Assembly (NCBI RefSeq): GCF_037039395.1
Contig: NZ_CP146242.1
Span: 2,236,001 to 2,300,000 of the forward strand
Length of the DNA stretch: 64,000 nt
DNA from: Agrobacterium vitis
GTDB lineage: Bacteria > Pseudomonadota > Alphaproteobacteria > Rhizobiales > Rhizobiaceae
Reading direction: 5' to 3'
Translations under genes and position numbers: made by a program
Notes under the pieces: model-generated
Seen by the model: the letters and a program-made list of their open reading frames with translations, nothing else
Told to the model about the DNA's origin: nothing
The model's database searches: none
Shown here: positions 49,952-60,369 of the stretch, in pieces
How positions within the stretch are numbered: position 1 is the first letter of the stretch
Layout: every line of letters starts with the position of its first letter

Positions 49952-50860
49952 TCAGCCCCAGAGTGCGCTGCGCACCGATTGCGGCCAGGCCTTGACGTCC
50001 AGCCCGTGGTGATGGAACAGCGCCAGGGCGATCCGCTCCAAACCGAAGCCAACGCAGGCGGTATGGGCAACCGAACCGTCTTCCAGGTTCAGGCCCCATT
50101 TGCTGCCGAAGGCATCCTGATGATAGTTGAAGCTCATGCAGGCCGTGGGCTTGTCGACCGAGGTGATCGGGATCAGCAATTCGAATTTCAGATTCTGGTC
50201 GCGCTGGTTATTGGCCAGCATCTTGCCGGCACGTCCGAAGAACGGATCGTTGGCAATGTCGATTTCCACCGGCAATGCCACCTCTTCCATCATCTTCAGG
50301 CCGCGATCCATCCAGGTCTGACGGAAATCGGTGACATGGCTCTCTGAACCCATGCAGACATATTCGCGCATGCGAAACAGCTGCTGGCGGGCCGGATCGG
50401 TCGAGGGTTCATGGCGGAAACAATAGGATTGCAAGTCAAACAGCGCGCCGGAGGCTGCAATCGGTCCACGCTTGGCAATGGTCGGATAGAGCGGATAGCA
50501 GGCGGCGGGCGTCAACACGATATCCGTCGCTTTCTGGTCCTTCGTCCAGTCCTCGTCGGCATCCATGCATTTCAGCAGGCTGACATGGTCGAGTTCGTTG
50601 CCGCAGAAGCTATGCACGGTACCGGCCAGTTGCGGAAAGCTTTTCATATAGCCGCTGGCCTCGAAATAGGCGCGGTTCATGCCTGGCGGAAAACGCAGAG
50701 CTTCGGCGCCATCTGCGCCACCGAACCGGTCGATCAGCCGCTCGAAAGCGGCGATAACATCTTCAAACTGGCCGCTGCGGCCATAAAGCCCATCCACGCC
50801 AGTATCGATCAGCAGGCCGGCCTCGAACAGCCGGTCGAGAAAATTGGTTTGACTATCCAT
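49952..50860 (-). CDS. Amino acid:[carrier protein] ligase (SerRS-like)
   Basis: 302 aa homologue of the catalytic core of the unusual archaeal seryl-tRNA synthetase, lacking a tRNA-binding domain. Class II motif 2 ([19 protein letters not shown]) and motif 3 ([15 protein letters not shown]) are clear, with Cys and Glu residues placed to hold zinc. The studied homologues of Bradyrhizobium and Agrobacterium load glycine or alanine onto the phosphopantetheine arm of a dedicated carrier protein, the product encoded four genes up in this operon. The ATG at 50860 ([11 protein letters not shown]) follows GGGGTAAG; gap to the dehydrogenase stop is four bases. Confidence 0.9.
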   Translation of the reverse strand: MDSQTNFLDRLFEAGLLIDTGVDGLYGRSGQFEDVIAAFERLIDRFGGADGAEALRFPPGMNRAYFEASGYMKSFPQLAGTVHSFCGNELDHVSLLKCMDADEDWTKDQKATDIVLTPAACYPLYPTIAKRGPIAASGALFDLQSYCFRHEPSTDPARQQLFRMREYVCMGSESHVTDFRQTWMDRGLKMMEEVALPVEIDIANDPFFGRAGKMLANNQRDQNLKFELLIPITSVDKPTACMSFNYHQDAFGSKWGLNLEDGSVAHTACVGFGLERIALALFHHHGLDVKAWPQSVRSALWG

Positions 50861-50864
50861 TTGC

Positions 50865-52079
50865 TTACCCCAGCAGACGTGTGTCGAGTTTATGAACCAG
50901 CAACATATTGGATGTGTTGCCGAGAATGCGGTCATTGGAAATCATCAGCCGGGCGGAATGTGCGTCGCGCAGATGGCGGCCGAGGCTGTAAGGTGTGCCG
51001 TTTTTGTAGCCCATGATGCCGCAGATCAGCATGGCTTGGTTGATGATGTCGATGATCGTCTCGGAAGAGGCGATCTTGACATTGTTCATCGTCACCGAAA
51101 AGCCGAAGGAAGACAGCTTGTCGCCATCGTTTTTGGCGCCTTCATAGGCTTGCAGCGCCGCGACCACATTGGAGCGCACCAGCTGCAACAAATTGGCGGT
51201 TTCCGCCAGACGCAGGGCGCCAGGCGGCATCTGGCCCATTTGTGAGGTGTTTTGGTTCTTGCGGGCGGCGGCGCGCACAAAACTCTGCGCTCTCGCCACG
51301 GCATCGACGGCGATGCCATACCAGACACCGCTCCACAGAATATGGGAGGCGGCCAGCATCGACTGGGCGGCAATGTCGGCGAAGGGCTTCGGCAGGATCT
51401 GGACGGCAGGCGCTTCGCCCTTGAACAGGAAGCCATCGGACCGCGTGCCGCGCATGCCGAGCGTGTCCCAGTCCACGGTCTTGTCCAGGCTATATTGGCC
51501 CTTGAGAAATACGGTCATCACCTGGTCGGACGGGGCGGCATCCTTATGGGCGCGCGACGTGATCAGGATCGCATCGGCCTCTGCTCCATAGGAAATGACC
51601 GTGGCGTCCTTTTCCAGCCGGCAGGTATCGCCATCGACCTCAATGGCGCAGATGGAATTGCGCAAATTGCCGCCAATGCCACCTTCTGTCGTGGCGGAGC
51701 CGAGCAGCAATTGCGCATCAGCCACTCTAGCCATGAAGCTGCGTTGCCAGGAACTGTCCTGGGCATGTTCCACGAGGCTGGAACATTTGATGTGATGCAT
51801 GGCGAAAATCATCGCGCTGGAGGCGCAGGCCTGGCCAAGCGTGGTGCAGATCTCCGCAATTGCGGCAAATCCGGCATTTTCCCCGCCAAGCTCCGTAGGG
51901 ATCTGGATGCCGAGCAGGCGCTCCGCCTTCAATGCATCCACGGTCTCGCGCGGAAACCGGCCCTGGCGATCGACATCGTCGGCATATTGCGCAGCAATGG
52001 CGGCAACGCGCGCCGCACGGGCGGCAAGATCACCCTGGGGCAGCGATGTTTCAAGGGCATGATTGGCCGGAACGGTCAT
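50865..52079 (-). CDS. Acyl-CoA dehydrogenase-like flavoprotein
   Basis: 404 aa, full ACAD layout: N-terminal helical part ([20 protein letters not shown]), FAD-contact segment ([13 protein letters not shown], about residue 126), and C-terminal helices (about 240-395) ending [15 protein letters not shown], with [18 protein letters not shown] in place of the usual catalytic segment. In carrier-protein islands such enzymes may oxidise carrier-bound aminoacyl groups rather than CoA esters. ATG overlaps the carrier-protein stop by one base (TGATG). Confidence 0.87.
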   Translation of the reverse strand: MTVPANHALETSLPQGDLAARAARVAAIAAQYADDVDRQGRFPRETVDALKAERLLGIQIPTELGGENAGFAAIAEICTTLGQACASSAMIFAMHHIKCSSLVEHAQDSSWQRSFMARVADAQLLLGSATTEGGIGGNLRNSICAIEVDGDTCRLEKDATVISYGAEADAILITSRAHKDAAPSDQVMTVFLKGQYSLDKTVDWDTLGMRGTRSDGFLFKGEAPAVQILPKPFADIAAQSMLAASHILWSGVWYGIAVDAVARAQSFVRAAARKNQNTSQMGQMPPGALRLAETANLLQLVRSNVVAALQAYEGAKNDGDKLSSFGFSVTMNNVKIASSETIIDIINQAMLICGIMGYKNGTPYSLGRHLRDAHSARLMISNDRILGNTSNMLLVHKLDTRLLG

Positions 52080-52330
52080 CAGGCGACCTTCCGATCCTCC
52101 AGGATCTGGCGCACCGTGCGTTCGATGGCCTCGATGCTGGCAAAGGATTTGCGATTGAGCAGGTGGTCGGGAAATTCGATGTCGAAGGCCTCCTCGATAC
52201 CAAGCATCAGTTGCACGGAAGCAAAGGAAGACAGTCCCAGTGCGTAGAGATCGGCATCAGCCGCGACCTCTGTAACGGCAACCTGTAAGCCGCCGACTTT
52301 GCTCAGAATAGTCCGAATGGTCTCGTTCAT
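52079..52330 (-). CDS. Acyl carrier protein (aminoacyl carrier)
   Basis: 83 aa four-helix carrier protein. The phosphopantetheine site reads LGLSSFASVQL, with Ser35 as the attachment site and Ser34 where most carriers have Asp. The rest (IEEAFDIEFPDHLLNRKSFASIEAI) is typical. It begins the operon ACP-ACAD-ligase-DUF1839-GH2 and is the expected substrate of the SerRS-like ligase. Confidence 0.9.
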   Translation of the reverse strand: MNETIRTILSKVGGLQVAVTEVAADADLYALGLSSFASVQLMLGIEEAFDIEFPDHLLNRKSFASIEAIERTVRQILEDRKVA

Positions 52331-52563
52331 CTCAACCTCTCATAGGAAATCTGTCTGATCAGGAGAATTGCAATAGACCAGAAATCATAAGATTAGGCTA
52401 ATATGAATATTTCAATTCTTTTGATCCTGTGCGAAATTCTAACAGGATCGTTGAGATTTCATATCTTTAAGGTTGCATCTTCTGGGCTTTTTTTGGGGCT
52501 ATTTGATTTTTCCAGAAAGTTGCATTATTATAATTTATATACTTGTGATTGTGAAGGTGAATT

Positions 52564-53613
52564 CTACTGATCGCGATAGATATGGTGATGTCCATGGAAG
52601 TCCGTGACCCGATACTGATCGCCTTCCTTGCTGATCCGGCTCGCATCGATCGGCGCCTTGCCATGGCCGCCGGGAATATCCAGTACGTAAGTCGGCTGAC
52701 AGAGACCGGACAGATGCCCATGCAGGGCCGACACGATGGCCTGGCCTTCTTCTATGCTGAGGCGGAAATGGCCGGTGCCGGGCGCCAGATCCGGGTGATG
52801 CAGGTAATAAGGCCGGATACGCATGTCGACGAAAGCGCGCATCAGCTCGGCCAATACGCCAGCATCGTCATTGACACCCTTCAGCAGCACTGTCTGGCTT
52901 AAAAGCGCAAAGCCGGCTTGCAGGAGCTTAGCGCTCGCCGCCCTGGCCTCCTTCGTCAGCTCGCGCGGATGGTTGGCGTGGATGGCGATATAGGTGGTCT
53001 TGCCGCTCGCCTGCAAGGCGTCGATCAGATCCTTGTCGATACGGGCCGGATCGGCAACGGGAACACGGCTGTGAAACCGGATAATCCGGACATGATCGAT
53101 ACTGCCCAATTGCTGCAAGATCGACCGCAGCCGGCGTGGTGACAGAACCAGCGGATCGCCGCCGGTAAAGATCACCTCCCAGATCTCCTTGTGCTCACGG
53201 ATATAGGCAATAGCCGCCTCCAGCGCGGGACCTGAGAGCAGGCCATCGCCTTCCGGCCCGACCATTTCGCGGCGAAAGCAGAAGCGGCAATAGACCGGGC
53301 AGCTATGCACCACCTTCAACAGAACCCGGTCGGGATAGCGATGGACAATACCTTCGACCGGGCTATGGGCATGGTCACCGATCGGATCGGCCCGCTCCAC
53401 CGGTTGATGCTCCAATTCGCCTGCCTGGGGTACGAATTGCGCGGCAATCGGGTCTTTGGGGTCGTTTGGGTCGATCAGCGCCAACATGGCGGGGGTGATG
53501 GCGATGGCGTAGCGGGCAGCGACCGCTTCCAATTCCGCACCGGTTTCGGCAGCAACAAGCCCTGTCTCGACCAGTTCCCCGACAGTTTTCACGGTTCTGA
53601 CGGGAGTGCTCAC
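52564..53613 (-). CDS. epmB: Lysine 2,3-aminomutase-like EF-P modifier (EpmB)
   Basis: 349 aa radical-SAM, PLP-dependent enzyme. The iron-sulphur motif is VHSCPVYCRFCFRREMVG (Cys-x3-Cys-x2-Cys, about residues 96-113). It makes (R)-beta-lysine, which EpmA attaches to EF-P. The start chosen is GTG at 53613, overlapping the epmA TGA (GTGA); a further GTG at 53640 gives nine extra residues inside epmA. PLP Lys is in the C-terminal part. Immediate linkage with epmA and efp argues for the EF-P role rather than lysine catabolism. Confidence 0.9.
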   Translation of the reverse strand: MSTPVRTVKTVGELVETGLVAAETGAELEAVAARYAIAITPAMLALIDPNDPKDPIAAQFVPQAGELEHQPVERADPIGDHAHSPVEGIVHRYPDRVLLKVVHSCPVYCRFCFRREMVGPEGDGLLSGPALEAAIAYIREHKEIWEVIFTGGDPLVLSPRRLRSILQQLGSIDHVRIIRFHSRVPVADPARIDKDLIDALQASGKTTYIAIHANHPRELTKEARAASAKLLQAGFALLSQTVLLKGVNDDAGVLAELMRAFVDMRIRPYYLHHPDLAPGTGHFRLSIEEGQAIVSALHGHLSGLCQPTYVLDIPGGHGKAPIDASRISKEGDQYRVTDFHGHHHIYRDQ

Positions 53614-54683
53614 GGCTGCGGCTCCGCCACCGGCGTCCACAAAACCTGGTCGATCCGCTGCGCACCGGTCGCCAGCAGCACCAGCCGGTCGAAACCGAGC
53701 GCAATGCCTGAGGCTTCGGGCATGATGGCCAGCGCCTCCAGAAAATCCTCGTCCAGCGGATAGGTCTCGCCATAGACCCGCTGCTTTTCCGCCATTTCCA
53801 GCATGAAGCGACGGCGTTGCTCCTGCGGATCAGTCAACTCGCCAAAGGCATTGGCCAATTCGACACCGCAGGCATAAAGTTCGAACCGTTCGGCGACGCG
53901 CGGGTCGTCGGCGGCAGGCCGGGCGAGGGCGGCTTCCGCCACGGGATAGCGATCGAGAATCGTGGGCTGGCCAAAGCCCAGATGCGGTTCGACTTTTTCA
54001 ACGATCACCCGGCTGAACAGATCGGCCCAGCCATCGTCTTCAGCGACGCGCATGCCCACCTGCCGTAGCTGTGCGGCCAGATGGTCGCGGTCGGTTTCTC
54101 CTCCGGCAAACACGCTGCCCAAAAGATCGATGCCCGCATGGCGCTCGAAAGCATCGGCAACGCTGAGCCGCTCAAACGGGGCAAAGGGATCGCAAACGCC
54201 GCCGCGAAAGGAAAATTGCCGGGTTCCGGTGGTTTCGGCGGCAAGCGCCAGGATGGCGGCGCAATCGGCCATCAGCCGTTCGTAGGTTTGCCCGGCGCGA
54301 TACCATTCCAGCATGGTGAATTCCGGGTGGTGCAGGGGGCCACGCTCCCGGTTGCGGTAGACATGGGCAAAGCAGGCGATGCGCGGCTCGCCGGCGGCCA
54401 GCAGTTTCTTGCAGGCAAATTCCGGTGATGTATGCAGGTAAAGAGGATGCGCCTGTCCGTCATTGCCGATGGCACTGGTTGCAAAGGCATGCAGATGTGC
54501 TTCATTGCCGGGCGAGATCTGCAAGGTTGCGGTATCGACCTCCAGGAAGTCGTTACGGCTGAAATAGAGCCGTAGGGCAGTCTGGATGGCATTGCGGCCA
54601 AGCAGGAAGGGGCGACGGTCGGCATGGACCTGCGGTGTCCACCAAGGGGAGGCAGAGAGGCGCTTTTCGCTCATTCCAGTCAT
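53610..54683 (-). CDS. epmA: Elongation factor P beta-lysine ligase (EpmA/GenX/PoxA)
   Basis: 357 aa class II lysyl-tRNA-synthetase-like enzyme without the anticodon domain. Motif 2 is present as [20 protein letters not shown] and motif 3 as [19 protein letters not shown]. It activates beta-lysine and links it to a Lys of EF-P. Start: ATG at 54683 with GAGAG upstream, or a second ATG at 54674. Divergent from efp; overlaps epmB. Confidence 0.93.
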   Translation of the reverse strand: MTGMSEKRLSASPWWTPQVHADRRPFLLGRNAIQTALRLYFSRNDFLEVDTATLQISPGNEAHLHAFATSAIGNDGQAHPLYLHTSPEFACKKLLAAGEPRIACFAHVYRNRERGPLHHPEFTMLEWYRAGQTYERLMADCAAILALAAETTGTRQFSFRGGVCDPFAPFERLSVADAFERHAGIDLLGSVFAGGETDRDHLAAQLRQVGMRVAEDDGWADLFSRVIVEKVEPHLGFGQPTILDRYPVAEAALARPAADDPRVAERFELYACGVELANAFGELTDPQEQRRRFMLEMAEKQRVYGETYPLDEDFLEALAIMPEASGIALGFDRLVLLATGAQRIDQVLWTPVAEPQP

Positions 54684-54845
54684 TGCACTCTCAATCTTTC
54701 GTCCTTGGCTGGCAATTCGGCTGCAACACGGGCTGGCTATTTCGGCAAATTTGGGTTAGGTGCGCCCCATGCAACGTCACAGCATGTCAAAGGGGCGCCG
54801 GGTCGTCCTTTACGATGTGTGTTTGAGAGATACAAGGAATTCCGA

Positions 54846-55415
54846 ATGGTCAAGGTCATCGCCTCTTCGGTCCGCAAGGGCAATGTTCTCGAAGTCGACG
54901 GCAAGCTCTATGTCGTGCTTACCGCGCAAAACTTCCATCCCGGCAAAGGCACGCCGGTGACCCAGATCGACATGCGCCGCATCGTTGACGGTGTGAAAGT
55001 GTCCGAACGCTGGCGCACGACCGAGCAGGTGGAGCGCGCTTTCGTCGAAGACGTCAACCACCAGTTCCTCTACGAGGACGGTGAAGGCTTCCACTTCATG
55101 AATCCGGAAAACTACGACCAGATCGTCGTTGATGTCGATACCATGGGTGACCAGAAGGCCTATCTCCAGGAAGGCATGACCTGCGTCATTTCCATGTATG
55201 AAGGTGTTGCGCTGGCGCTTGACCTGCCGCGCCATGTGACGCTGGAAATCATGGAGACCGAACCGGTCGTCAAAGGCCAGACGGCATCTTCTTCCTATAA
55301 GCCTGCGATGCTTTCCAACGGCATCCGCACCCTGGTACCGCCGCATATCAATGCCGGAACCCGGGTCGTAATCGCCACTGAAGACAATTCCTATGTCGAG
55401 CGTGCCAAGGACTGA
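54846..55415 (+). CDS. efp: Translation elongation factor P
   Basis: 189 aa, three beta-barrel domains. The tip loop of domain I reads [12 protein letters not shown], and its Lys (about residue 36) is the site of beta-lysylation by the neighbouring EpmA and EpmB. EF-P helps ribosomes through polyproline stretches, such as the Pro-rich TonB linker in this window. The ATG follows AAGGAATTCCGA; the open frame to 54624 is in the control region. C-terminal [18 protein letters not shown] is standard. Confidence 0.95.
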   Translation: MVKVIASSVRKGNVLEVDGKLYVVLTAQNFHPGKGTPVTQIDMRRIVDGVKVSERWRTTEQVERAFVEDVNHQFLYEDGEGFHFMNPENYDQIVVDVDTMGDQKAYLQEGMTCVISMYEGVALALDLPRHVTLEIMETEPVVKGQTASSSYKPAMLSNGIRTLVPPHINAGTRVVIATEDNSYVERAKD

Positions 55416-55461
55416 TGTCCGGCATTTCGACCTGTCGTTTCTGCCTGATGTTTGATTAATG

Positions 55462-55496
55462 AAAAGCCCGGTCTCCTTTGCGAGCCGGGCTTTTTG
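55462..55496 (+). terminator. Rho-independent terminator of efp
   Basis: AGCCCGG/CCGGGCT stem with an interior TCTCC/GCGAG partial pairing and six T. 46 bases after the efp stop. Confidence 0.88.
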
Positions 55497-55573
55497 CTAT
55501 TATGCGGCAATTTTAAAGACGCTTGCATTCGGTGCTGTCGGCAATACGCAATGCAAACAAAGTGACCATCAAT

Positions 55574-55608
55574 AAAAAACGCCCGGCGATCAGGATCGCC
55601 GGGCGTTT
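55574..55608 (-). terminator. Rho-independent terminator of the efflux operon
   Basis: On the minus strand, 14-base arms AAACGCCCGGCGAT and ATCGCCGGGCGTTT with a four-base loop and a run of six T (six A on the plus strand at 55574-55579). It lies 19 bases after the stop of the outer-membrane factor gene. Confidence 0.9.
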
Positions 55609-55626
55609 GCATGAGAAGTCTGATGC

Positions 55627-57078
55627 TTACTTGGCTTTGGCAAGTGCGGGGGGGATATCCGCAGGCTTGACATTGGCTTCAATAGCCTGGGCCTTGCCGT
55701 TGAAATTATAACCGCCGCCAATGGCAACATTCAGTGTCACATAGTCATTGGCCATTTGCTGGATCGATTCGGCAAGGCTGGCCTGAGCGGTGGTCAACTC
55801 ACGCTGCGCATCCAGGACGTCGAGCAGGGACGAGGCGCCGTCCTTATAGGATGCGGTCGAAAGTTCGAGCGCTTCCTTGTAGGACTTTACATAGGCACGA
55901 TTGGCTGCAACGGCGCGAGCATCGCGGTTATAGGCAGCAAGCGCGCTTTCAACGTCTTCGACGCCGTTCAGCACAGTCTGCTTCCAGGCCAGGTATTTTT
56001 CACGAGCGACCGACTGGGCGTTCTTGACATTGGCGCGCAGCGTACCGCCGTCGAAAATCGGCAGGTTGAGAGACGGGCCAAAGGACCAGGTATTGGAGGT
56101 GCCATGGGTGCTCGAATGAACATAGGATGGCGTAATCGAGCCGCTGAGCGTGATCGACGGTAGCAGCTGCGCCTGCGCATTGCCAATGTCATAGACGGCG
56201 GCGGCCAGATCGCGTTCTGCCTTGCGGATGTCAGGGCGGTTGCGGATCAGATCAGCCGGAATTCCCGACAGAACCACACGACGGGCAACCGGCTGAGGAG
56301 CATGCTTCTTCAGATCGTTGATGAGCGTCGAGGCCGGAAGGCCAAGAAGCGTCGAGATATGATAGGCATTGCTATAGAAGTTGGCTTCGAAACCGGGAAT
56401 ATCCGCCAGCTGCGAGTTGACCAGACCTTCGGACTGGACCACGTCGAGGCGCGAAGCAGCACCAGCCTCAAGCTGTAGCTTGGTCAGCGCCAGGGTTTCG
56501 CGACGAGACTTGACGGCTTCGTTGGCGATTGCGATTCGAGCCTGATAGTAGCGGGCATCGATATAGGCTGTCGCCAGATCGGAGAGATAGGTCAGGCGAG
56601 ACGTATCGACGCTGGCATAGGCGGCATCAAGCGATGCAGTGGCGCTTTGCTTGGCGCGGCGATATTGACCCCAGAGATCGAGAAGCCAGGAGGCGGAAAG
56701 CTCGCCTTTGGAATCCCAGGCCCGAGCCGTAGAACTATAGCCACCATTGGTCTGGCTGCCGGTTTCGCTTGCCGCGGCTGTCAGGCTGGGCAGGCCGCCT
56801 GCAGATGAGGTGACGACGGTTGCCCGCGCCTGCTCGATCCGTTCCAACGCCTGCAGAACATCGAGGTTCTGGTTTACGCCCTGGTTGATCAGCGTGTTGA
56901 GGCGCGCATCGTTGAACGCCGTCCACCACTGAACAGTGGTGGTGTCCTGCGCAGACTTCGTCCCGCCCTCTGTAAACTTGGCAGGAAGTGCGGTTTGTGG
57001 CGGGCTGTGCTCGGGCCCCATCACGCAACCTGACAGAAGCAGCATTGCAAAGGGCGCAGCTAAGCGTACGGAGACCAT
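55627..57078 (-). CDS. ameC: Outer-membrane efflux lipoprotein (NodT/TolC family, AmeC-like)
   Basis: 483 aa. Lipobox LLSGC at the signal peptide end (residues 14-18), then two repeats of the OEP fold with long helices (e.g. LINQGVNQNLDVLQALERIE and LTTAQASLAESIQQMANDYV) that form the periplasmic tunnel. It completes the tripartite pump with the inner-membrane RND protein and adaptor. Gene order TetR, adaptor, RND, outer-membrane factor matches the AmeRABC system of Agrobacterium. Confidence 0.88.
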   Translation of the reverse strand: MVSVRLAAPFAMLLLSGCVMGPEHSPPQTALPAKFTEGGTKSAQDTTTVQWWTAFNDARLNTLINQGVNQNLDVLQALERIEQARATVVTSSAGGLPSLTAAASETGSQTNGGYSSTARAWDSKGELSASWLLDLWGQYRRAKQSATASLDAAYASVDTSRLTYLSDLATAYIDARYYQARIAIANEAVKSRRETLALTKLQLEAGAASRLDVVQSEGLVNSQLADIPGFEANFYSNAYHISTLLGLPASTLINDLKKHAPQPVARRVVLSGIPADLIRNRPDIRKAERDLAAAVYDIGNAQAQLLPSITLSGSITPSYVHSSTHGTSNTWSFGPSLNLPIFDGGTLRANVKNAQSVAREKYLAWKQTVLNGVEDVESALAAYNRDARAVAANRAYVKSYKEALELSTASYKDGASSLLDVLDAQRELTTAQASLAESIQQMANDYVTLNVAIGGGYNFNGKAQAIEANVKPADIPPALAKAK

Positions 57079-57190
57079 CTATTCTATCCCTGTTTCCAAT
57101 CCGAAGGCGCGCCGAGCAAGCAATGGGCCGCGACCGCCACAATCTCGAAAATGCCGCGCTTTTTTTGGAGCGCGGCAACTGTTTTTTAAC

Positions 57191-60100
57191 CTATCGTTTC
57201 TGCTCAGCTTGTAACAGCTCTTCTTTGGCTTTTGCACGGTTTGAAGCGCGTCTGACAATGACAAAAAAGGATGGAACAAAGAAAATTCCGAGCAGTGTTG
57301 CAGAAAGCATACCACCGAGTACGCCGATGCCGATTGCGTTCTGCGCTGCAGAGCCCGCGCCAGTGGCGATTGCCAGCGGAACGACACCAAGAATGAAGGC
57401 GAGCGATGTCATGATGATCGGCCGAAGACGCAGTCTTGCTGCCTCCAGGGTCGCATCCATCAGGCTTAATCCGTGTTCCTGCCGTTCCTTGGCAAACTCG
57501 ACGATCAGAATGGCGTTCTTGGCCGCCAGACCTATCGTGGTGAGTAGTCCGACCTTGAAGTAGACGTCGTTGTCTTGACCCATCAGCGTTGCCGCCGCGA
57601 CGGCGCCGAGAATGCCGATTGGCACGGCCATGATGACCGAGAAGGGGATCGACCAGCTTTCATACAATGCCGAGAGGCACAGGAAGACGATCAACACCGA
57701 CAAGGCATAGAGCAGAGGCGCCTGCGATCCCGACAGTCTTTCCTGATAGGAAATGCCCTGCCAGGCGACGGTGTAGCCGCCATCCATCTTGGAAACCAGC
57801 CGCTCCACTTCGTTCATGGCATCACCGGAGCTGACGCCGGGTGCCGCCGACCCGTCGAGTGAGAAGGCCGTGACAGCGTTGAAAGCCGAAATCGAAGGCA
57901 GCCCGTTGACCCATTTTGCGTCCGTGAACGATGAGAAGGGCACCATCTCACTGCTCGAATTGCGGGCATCCCAATATTTTATGTCCTCGGCCTGCATACG
58001 ATAGGGGGCATCGCCCTGCACATAGACCTTCTTGATCTTGTTGTTCAGCGTGAAGTCGTTGACATTGGTGCCAGCGAAAATGGTCGTCAGCATTGAGTTC
58101 GCGTCGGAAATCGTCACGCCCATGGCGCTGAGCTTTTCCTGGTCGAGGATAAGCTTGACCTGGCTTTCCTCATCGCGGTCGTTCGGGCGCATGGCGGTGA
58201 TAACACCGCTGCTATTGGCCTGCGCAAGCAGTTGTTTGGCGGCAATAGACAGTGCTTCAGAGCCGTGGTTCCCGTTATCGACGAGATACAAGGAAAAACC
58301 ACTGGAGTTACCCATGCCCTGAATGGCCGGTGGCAGGATTGGAAAGACCTGCGCTTCACGAATGGTCATGAAATAGCCCATCGCGCGCTGGACGATGGCA
58401 CCAGCGGCCATATCCGGCTTCTTGCGCAGGTCGAAATCCTTCAGCTTAGCGAAAACCAGGCCATAGTTCTGGCCACTTCCGTTGAAGCTGAAACCATTGA
58501 CGGCGAAAACCGAGTCGACAACGCTGGATTCCTTGTCGAGCAAGTAATCCTCGACTTTTTTCATCACTTCGCCCGTCTGTGCCGAGGTCGAGCCATTCGG
58601 CAGCTGGACGATTGTCATCAGCACGCCCTGGTCTTCCTGTGGCAGGAAGGAAGAGGGCAGGCGCAGGAACAGCCAGGCGCAACCGCCGACCAGGACCGCG
58701 AATATCAAGAGAAGCCGGAGCGGGCGCCTCAGCAGATGACCAATGGACCAGACGTAGCCATTGGTCGTGCGGTCGAAATTGCGATTGAACCATGCGGCTG
58801 GACCGGTGGTCTTCTTATGACTCTTGTCGATCGGTTTCAGTATCGTCGCGCAAAGCGCAGGTGTCAGGACGATAGCGACAACCGCAGAAAGCAGCATTGC
58901 CGAGATGATGGTGATCGAAAACTGACGATAGATAATGCCGGTCGAGCCACCGAAAAACGCCATGGGAACGAACACGGCCGTCAGCACCAGAGCGATGCCG
59001 ACGATGGCGCCAGTGATTTCACCCATGGATTTCTGGGTCGCCTCCAGGGGAGGAAGGCCCTCCTCGGACATGATCCGCTCAACATTTTCAACGACGACGA
59101 TAGCGTCATCGACGAGAAGACCGATGGCAAGCACCATGGCGAACATGGTCAGCGTGTTGATCGAATATCCCGTCAACGCCAGAATGCCGAAGGTTCCGAG
59201 CAGCACGACGGGCACGGCAATCATCGGAATGAACGTCGCTCGCAGATTTTGCAGGAAGATCAGCAAGACGAAGAACACCAGCACGATGGCTTCTATCAGG
59301 GTATGAACGACCTTTTCGATCGACAAGGAGACGAACGGTGTCGTGTCATAGGGATAGATGATGTTGACGTTTTTCGGCAAGGCTGGTGCGATCTGCGCCA
59401 ATTTCGCTTTCACACGCGAAGCAGTGTCCAGGGCGTTCGCGCCTGTCGCAAGATTGACCGCGAAGCCGGAAGCTGCCTGCCGGTTTGACCTTGAGGTGGA
59501 CGAGTAGGTTTCCTGGCCGATTTCAACCCGGGCGACGTCGCTCAAGCGGACGTTTGCGCCGCTGGTATCGACTTTCAAGATGATTCGCTCGAAGTCCGAC
59601 ACGGTTGTCAGCTGGCTCTGAGCGGTCATGGTGATATTGATCTGCTGTCCTTCGACGGCCGGAAGACCGCCGACCGAGCCAACGGAGACCTGGGTATTCT
59701 GCGCTTCGATGGCTGAGGTAACATCGGCGGGAGTCAGCTGAAACTTGCGCAGCTTGAAGGGATCGAGCCAGACGCGCATGGCGAAAGCGGAGCCGAAGGC
59801 ATTGATATTGCCGACGCCTTCCAGGCGCTTTACCTGGTCTTCGATCTGAGCGGAAAAGATATCGCCGAGCTCTGCCGATGTGCGCTTGCCATCCGTGGAT
59901 ACGAGGGCTCCGACCAACAGGATACTGGAGGTCGATTTCGTCACTTCGATGCCGTTCGTCTGCACCGAGGACGGTAACTGCGATTCCACCAATTGCAGTT
60001 TGTTCTGCACCTGGACCTGGGCCATATCCGGATCGATGCTGTTGTCGAAGGTCAGCGTGATGGATGACGATCCCGACGTGGATGACGATGTCATATAGGT

Positions 60101-60325
60101 CAGGCCATCCAGGCCGGTCATACCGTCCTCGATGATCTGGGTAACGGTTTTCTTGACGGTATCGGCGCTGGCACCGGTATAGGTGGCGCTGATGCGGACC
60201 GAAGGCGGTGCGATTTCCGGATATTGCGAGATCGACAGGCTGGTAATGGCAAGCCCGCCGCCAAGCATGATCACGATCGCGATTACCCAGGCGAAAATCG
60301 GTCGCCGTATGAAGAATTTTGCCAT
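57191..60325 (-). CDS. ameB: RND multidrug efflux transporter (AmeB-like)
   Basis: 1044 aa HAE1-type proton/drug antiporter. Twelve membrane helices with the proton-relay Asp pair in GLLVDDAIVVVENVERIM (about residue 400) and Lys in GLAAKNAILIVEFAKE (about 950). The large periplasmic loops contain the porter and docking parts. It pumps lipophilic compounds, e.g. plant phenolics or carbenicillin-like drugs, out through the AmeC-like channel. Same direction as the adaptor gene, 44 bases apart. Confidence 0.93.
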   Translation of the reverse strand: MAKFFIRRPIFAWVIAIVIMLGGGLAITSLSISQYPEIAPPSVRISATYTGASADTVKKTVTQIIEDGMTGLDGLTYMTSSSTSGSSSITLTFDNSIDPDMAQVQVQNKLQLVESQLPSSVQTNGIEVTKSTSSILLVGALVSTDGKRTSAELGDIFSAQIEDQVKRLEGVGNINAFGSAFAMRVWLDPFKLRKFQLTPADVTSAIEAQNTQVSVGSVGGLPAVEGQQINITMTAQSQLTTVSDFERIILKVDTSGANVRLSDVARVEIGQETYSSTSRSNRQAASGFAVNLATGANALDTASRVKAKLAQIAPALPKNVNIIYPYDTTPFVSLSIEKVVHTLIEAIVLVFFVLLIFLQNLRATFIPMIAVPVVLLGTFGILALTGYSINTLTMFAMVLAIGLLVDDAIVVVENVERIMSEEGLPPLEATQKSMGEITGAIVGIALVLTAVFVPMAFFGGSTGIIYRQFSITIISAMLLSAVVAIVLTPALCATILKPIDKSHKKTTGPAAWFNRNFDRTTNGYVWSIGHLLRRPLRLLLIFAVLVGGCAWLFLRLPSSFLPQEDQGVLMTIVQLPNGSTSAQTGEVMKKVEDYLLDKESSVVDSVFAVNGFSFNGSGQNYGLVFAKLKDFDLRKKPDMAAGAIVQRAMGYFMTIREAQVFPILPPAIQGMGNSSGFSLYLVDNGNHGSEALSIAAKQLLAQANSSGVITAMRPNDRDEESQVKLILDQEKLSAMGVTISDANSMLTTIFAGTNVNDFTLNNKIKKVYVQGDAPYRMQAEDIKYWDARNSSSEMVPFSSFTDAKWVNGLPSISAFNAVTAFSLDGSAAPGVSSGDAMNEVERLVSKMDGGYTVAWQGISYQERLSGSQAPLLYALSVLIVFLCLSALYESWSIPFSVIMAVPIGILGAVAAATLMGQDNDVYFKVGLLTTIGLAAKNAILIVEFAKERQEHGLSLMDATLEAARLRLRPIIMTSLAFILGVVPLAIATGAGSAAQNAIGIGVLGGMLSATLLGIFFVPSFFVIVRRASNRAKAKEELLQAEQKR

Positions 60326-60369
60326 GAGTTAATTCCTGATCACGATGTTGCAGGAGATGTCCTTTGACA

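Noticed and set aside
58232..59488. 418-codon frame opposite the RND pump gene
   Set aside because: Shadow of a well-conserved 1044-residue transporter; composition rich in His/Gln/Asp from reverse reading.
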